Shown in pieces: positions 16,201 to 17,147 of a DNA stretch of 17,147 bases; position 1 is the stretch's first letter, and each line of letters starts with the position of its first letter. The notes under the pieces are model-generated. The model did no database searches, was not told the DNA's origin, and worked only from the letters and a program-made list of their open reading frames with translations. The translations under genes and the position numbers were made by a program. This stretch comes from JAWVZH01 sp033722295. Lineage in GTDB: Bacteria > Bacteroidota > Bacteroidia > Chitinophagales > Saprospiraceae. Where the stretch lies: contig JAWVZH010000053.1 of NCBI GenBank assembly GCA_033722295.1, forward strand, positions 1 through 17,147, read 5' to 3'.

Positions 16201-17147
16201 CCGGAACTGTCGGCATACCATAGTACATCCAGGCCTTGCTGATTGCCAATGACGAAAACTTCCAGACTGTCCAATTCAAAAAGACCAAATCCACTGCCAG
16301 GAGGGTCTTCGCATATCTCGATCTCTCCCTCTCGAATTCCTGGAATTCTGAAGACAGTGATCGTTATTTCGATCGGTCGGGAAACGCATGACCCATTATT
16401 GATCCGGGCATAAATGATGGTTGTGCCAAGATCTGCCTCATATGGCGATCTGATTTCGAGTTGGAATTGAGGGTCCTCGAAAAAATCGATGTTCAGACCC
16501 GCACCGACCGCAATTGCATTTTTATAATCGTCGAGATCTATTGAAGCCGAGCCCAGTCCCCTGAAATCCTCACAAACCATGATATCAAGATCATTACCAT
16601 CAGGGGATGGATTGACAATTAATTGGATGGAGACGATTTCGGATTCACATTGCCCGTCAAATACCCGCGCATAGATTGTAGTGGAGCTTGAGCTGTGGGG
16701 AGAGCTTATCGGGATGGTTCCTCCAGGATCCTGAAAATAGGTGACCTGATCTCCTGAGCCTCCATTGATGATATCGTTCAATTCTGTAAGATCAAAAGTG
16801 GCCACCCCACTGCCGGGAATGTCTTCACATTTTTCTATTTGAGTTGAGAACGCATTAGGTTTTATATGAACGATCAATTCCACCTCAATGATCTCTGATT
16901 CACAAAGGCCATTGGTGACAACCGCAAATACAGTGGTTGATCCGGTAATGAAATTCATGGGGTTAGAGATCTGACTAGTCAGGCCGATGTTTCTGTACCA
17001 ATTCACTTGATCTCCGGAACCGCCATTGATCACGTTGTTCAATTGGGTCAGATCAAACGGGGCCTGTCCTGATCCGTCATCACACATCTCCATAGGCCCG
17101 GCTGGAAATGCCTGAGGAGTAGGGTGGACAGTGACGATGGCGTTATC
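13221..17147 (-). CDS. Giant modular surface protein with gliding-motility C-terminal domain, 5'-truncated
   Basis: The frame is open through the right edge, so the N-terminus is missing; the internal Met at 17093 is within a repeat and is not the start. About 1308 residues are visible. Numbering from that Met: five modules of 85-87 residues (1-428) with C-E-D near the start and G-x-C-x-S near the end; four more divergent modules (429-739), two containing GGIFTDLD; seven modules of 53-54 residues (740-1116) with xINGxxYD and GCDS; a PKD-like domain (about 1117-1190) with SPSSGLSC; and a gliding-motility-associated C-terminal (CHU_C, T9SS type B) domain of 100 residues (1191-1290) starting DIDLFVPNSFSPNGDN and containing IYSRWGELIY and NPGVYVYHI. 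The CHU_C domain directs T9SS export. A surface adhesin or matrix role is inferred from the stalk-like build; no catalytic motif is seen. It has 35 cysteines in the 1290 residues from that Met. Confidence 0.9.
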   Translation of the reverse strand, partial: DNAIVTVHPTPQAFPAGPMEMCDDGSGQAPFDLTQLNNVINGGSGDQVNWYRNIGLTSQISNPMNFITGSTTVFAVVTNGLCESEIIEVELIVHIKPNAFSTQIEKCEDIPGSGVATFDLTELNDIINGGSGDQVTYFQDPGGTIPISSPHSSSSTTIYARVFDGQCESEIVSIQLIVNPSPDGNDLDIMVCEDFRGLGSASIDLDDYKNAIAVGAGLNIDFFEDPQFQLEIRSPYEADLGTTIIYARINNGSCVSRPIEITITVFRIPGIREGEIEICEDPPGSGFGLFELDSLEVFVIGNQQGLDVLWYADSSGSVPLSNPYAGKDTIVFAQSTNGICESEIVEVRLVTIPKPIALPHRDTACADQTGKAFFDLTQFDHLIAADTSSEEVFYASDSLFKTLVNTNFRTDDTIIYARVERGDCVSKAVEVVLIALPAPIFSGINDVVACDSFELDRVPGINLSGNQAYYTQRDAQGVRYLPGDFLNRSQRVYYFDSLESCTDEDSFNLTIINHPEAGDSNTVSVCEGAVVDLSGFLIDADTGGIFTDLDSSMALNGNNFNTTGLNDRSFRFKYMLDGKGPCGPDSTVITIEVQRTIHAGRDSILTICLGESIDLNNYVTGDPGGIFTDLDNSDGLNGAQFLSLDSGPGTFRISYEVGDGVVCPKDEAILTVTIEDAIVIEHIQDVIRCDFFVLPPIDGVNTDLAYYFTGPQGTGNELRPGDTIRAFQTIYAYGNEPGYCEDEESFIVWIIPSSHVNIDETLCYEDFLIVNGNRYDRDRPEGEEVIRNGATNGCDSTIVVDLEFYPQAVETIQRTLCRGQSVTINGTVYDLNNPAGQEILLKSSFRGCDSIINIDLTFDDFAVGELKPLICKGDSITINGRQYYEGRSTGSDTLLGQGLGGCDSIVNIEVAFHDPVFLLDSTLCEGEAITINGRVYDATRPSGTEILVGQSWLGCDSVVNVNLSFDQHAQNNIDRTLCFGDALTVNGTIYDESNPSGVEVITGGAQNGCDSIISVDIEFRETVNESVTGEICARDTIRINGQDYHSGKVSGMDTIIGGSQAGCDSVIIVDLTVIDDVESEISDLLCPDDQIIINGSTYDIDNPGGIEVFPGMAQNGCDSVVYIDLQFEDFEISPSYQSLEIELGDSVQVDLTANFNYDSLYWSPSSGLSCTQCLNPVIKTTENSIYSLTVISDNGCLVVAMVEVLVDQDIDLFVPNSFSPNGDNLNDRLKLYVKEGKVEQIKKFNIYSRWGELIYSESGTNPDDGTHIGWDGTFNGERLNPGVYVYHIDVTLIGDQKVKLNGSVTLIE
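13746..14876 (-). repeat. Seven tandem 53-54-residue modules in the giant protein
   Basis: Seven units follow one another with no spacer (377 residues in total). Each has a cysteine at about position 6, the core V/I-NG-x-x-Y near 13-18, a P/S-x-G turn near 23-25, and G-C-D-S near 36-39 followed by an I/V-x-V/I-D/E/N strand. Six units are 54 residues and one is 53. DNA copies have clearly diverged, so the array is old rather than a recent expansion. Confidence 0.9.
15810..17147 (-). repeat. N-terminal tandem array of 85-87-residue modules
   Basis: Five full modules and the tail of a sixth at the edge are visible. Each starts with x-x-C-x-D, then a G-x-x-x-F/I-x-L segment, a middle strand with F/W-Y/F, T-T/D-x-I/V-x-A, and a G-x-C-x-S box before a V-x-L/I-x-V strand and a proline-rich linker. 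The first two share INGGSGDQV, and the array may continue beyond the window. Confidence 0.88.

Overview
The window looks like a chromosomal stretch from a member of the Bacteroidota. Three things point there. One protein ends in a type IX secretion (T9SS) type A sorting domain, and another ends in a gliding-motility-associated (CHU_C-type) C-terminal domain. Several signal peptides end in -GQ or -SQ. The promoter-like sites resemble the Bacteroidota -33/-7 form. A Saprospira/Lewinella-like marine or sediment lineage is possible, but that is only an impression from protein style.

Layout. 1-1338 (+): the C-terminal part of a trypsin-fold serine protease cut by the left edge. 1386-3476 (-): a HAD phosphatase of the YjjG type, then a TrxR-like ferredoxin-NADP reductase overlapping an adrenodoxin-type 2Fe-2S ferredoxin. 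3518-4264 (+): a PlsC-type acyltransferase, divergent from the phosphatase. 4301-5315 (-): a methionine sulfoxide reductase pair, with lipoprotein MsrA overlapping a leaderless MsrB. 5474-6841 (+): a secreted T9SS cargo protein with two related modules and a clear terminator. 6938-9548 (-): two YceI-fold proteins on either side of an outer-membrane barrel protein. One YceI gene and the barrel gene form a tight pair closed by a terminator. 9549-10310: a long non-coding stretch with a promoter candidate, a duplicated leader and a nested palindrome. 10311-10654 (+): tRNA-Ala(GGC) and initiator tRNA-Met(CAU), followed by a strong terminator. 10748-13183 (-): PriA. 13221-17147 (-): a very large modular surface protein cut by the right edge.

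How the genes fit together. The ferredoxin and its reductase form a complete NADPH-to-2Fe-2S electron path. MsrA/MsrB repair oxidised methionine, apparently in different compartments. The YceI/barrel cluster looks like an envelope module for a small hydrophobic ligand, but its substrate is unknown. The T9SS protein and the giant protein are exported or surface products. PriA and the tRNAs are housekeeping genes.

The most unusual structure is just upstream of tRNA-Ala. About 44 bp, including the first 12 nt of the tRNA and its leader, occurs twice 137 bp apart, and a nested palindrome sits at the upstream copy. The giant protein is also notable: every one of the 16 modules counted carries a similarly placed cysteine pair. 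No CRISPR array, transposase, integrase, rRNA or clearly new defence system was seen.
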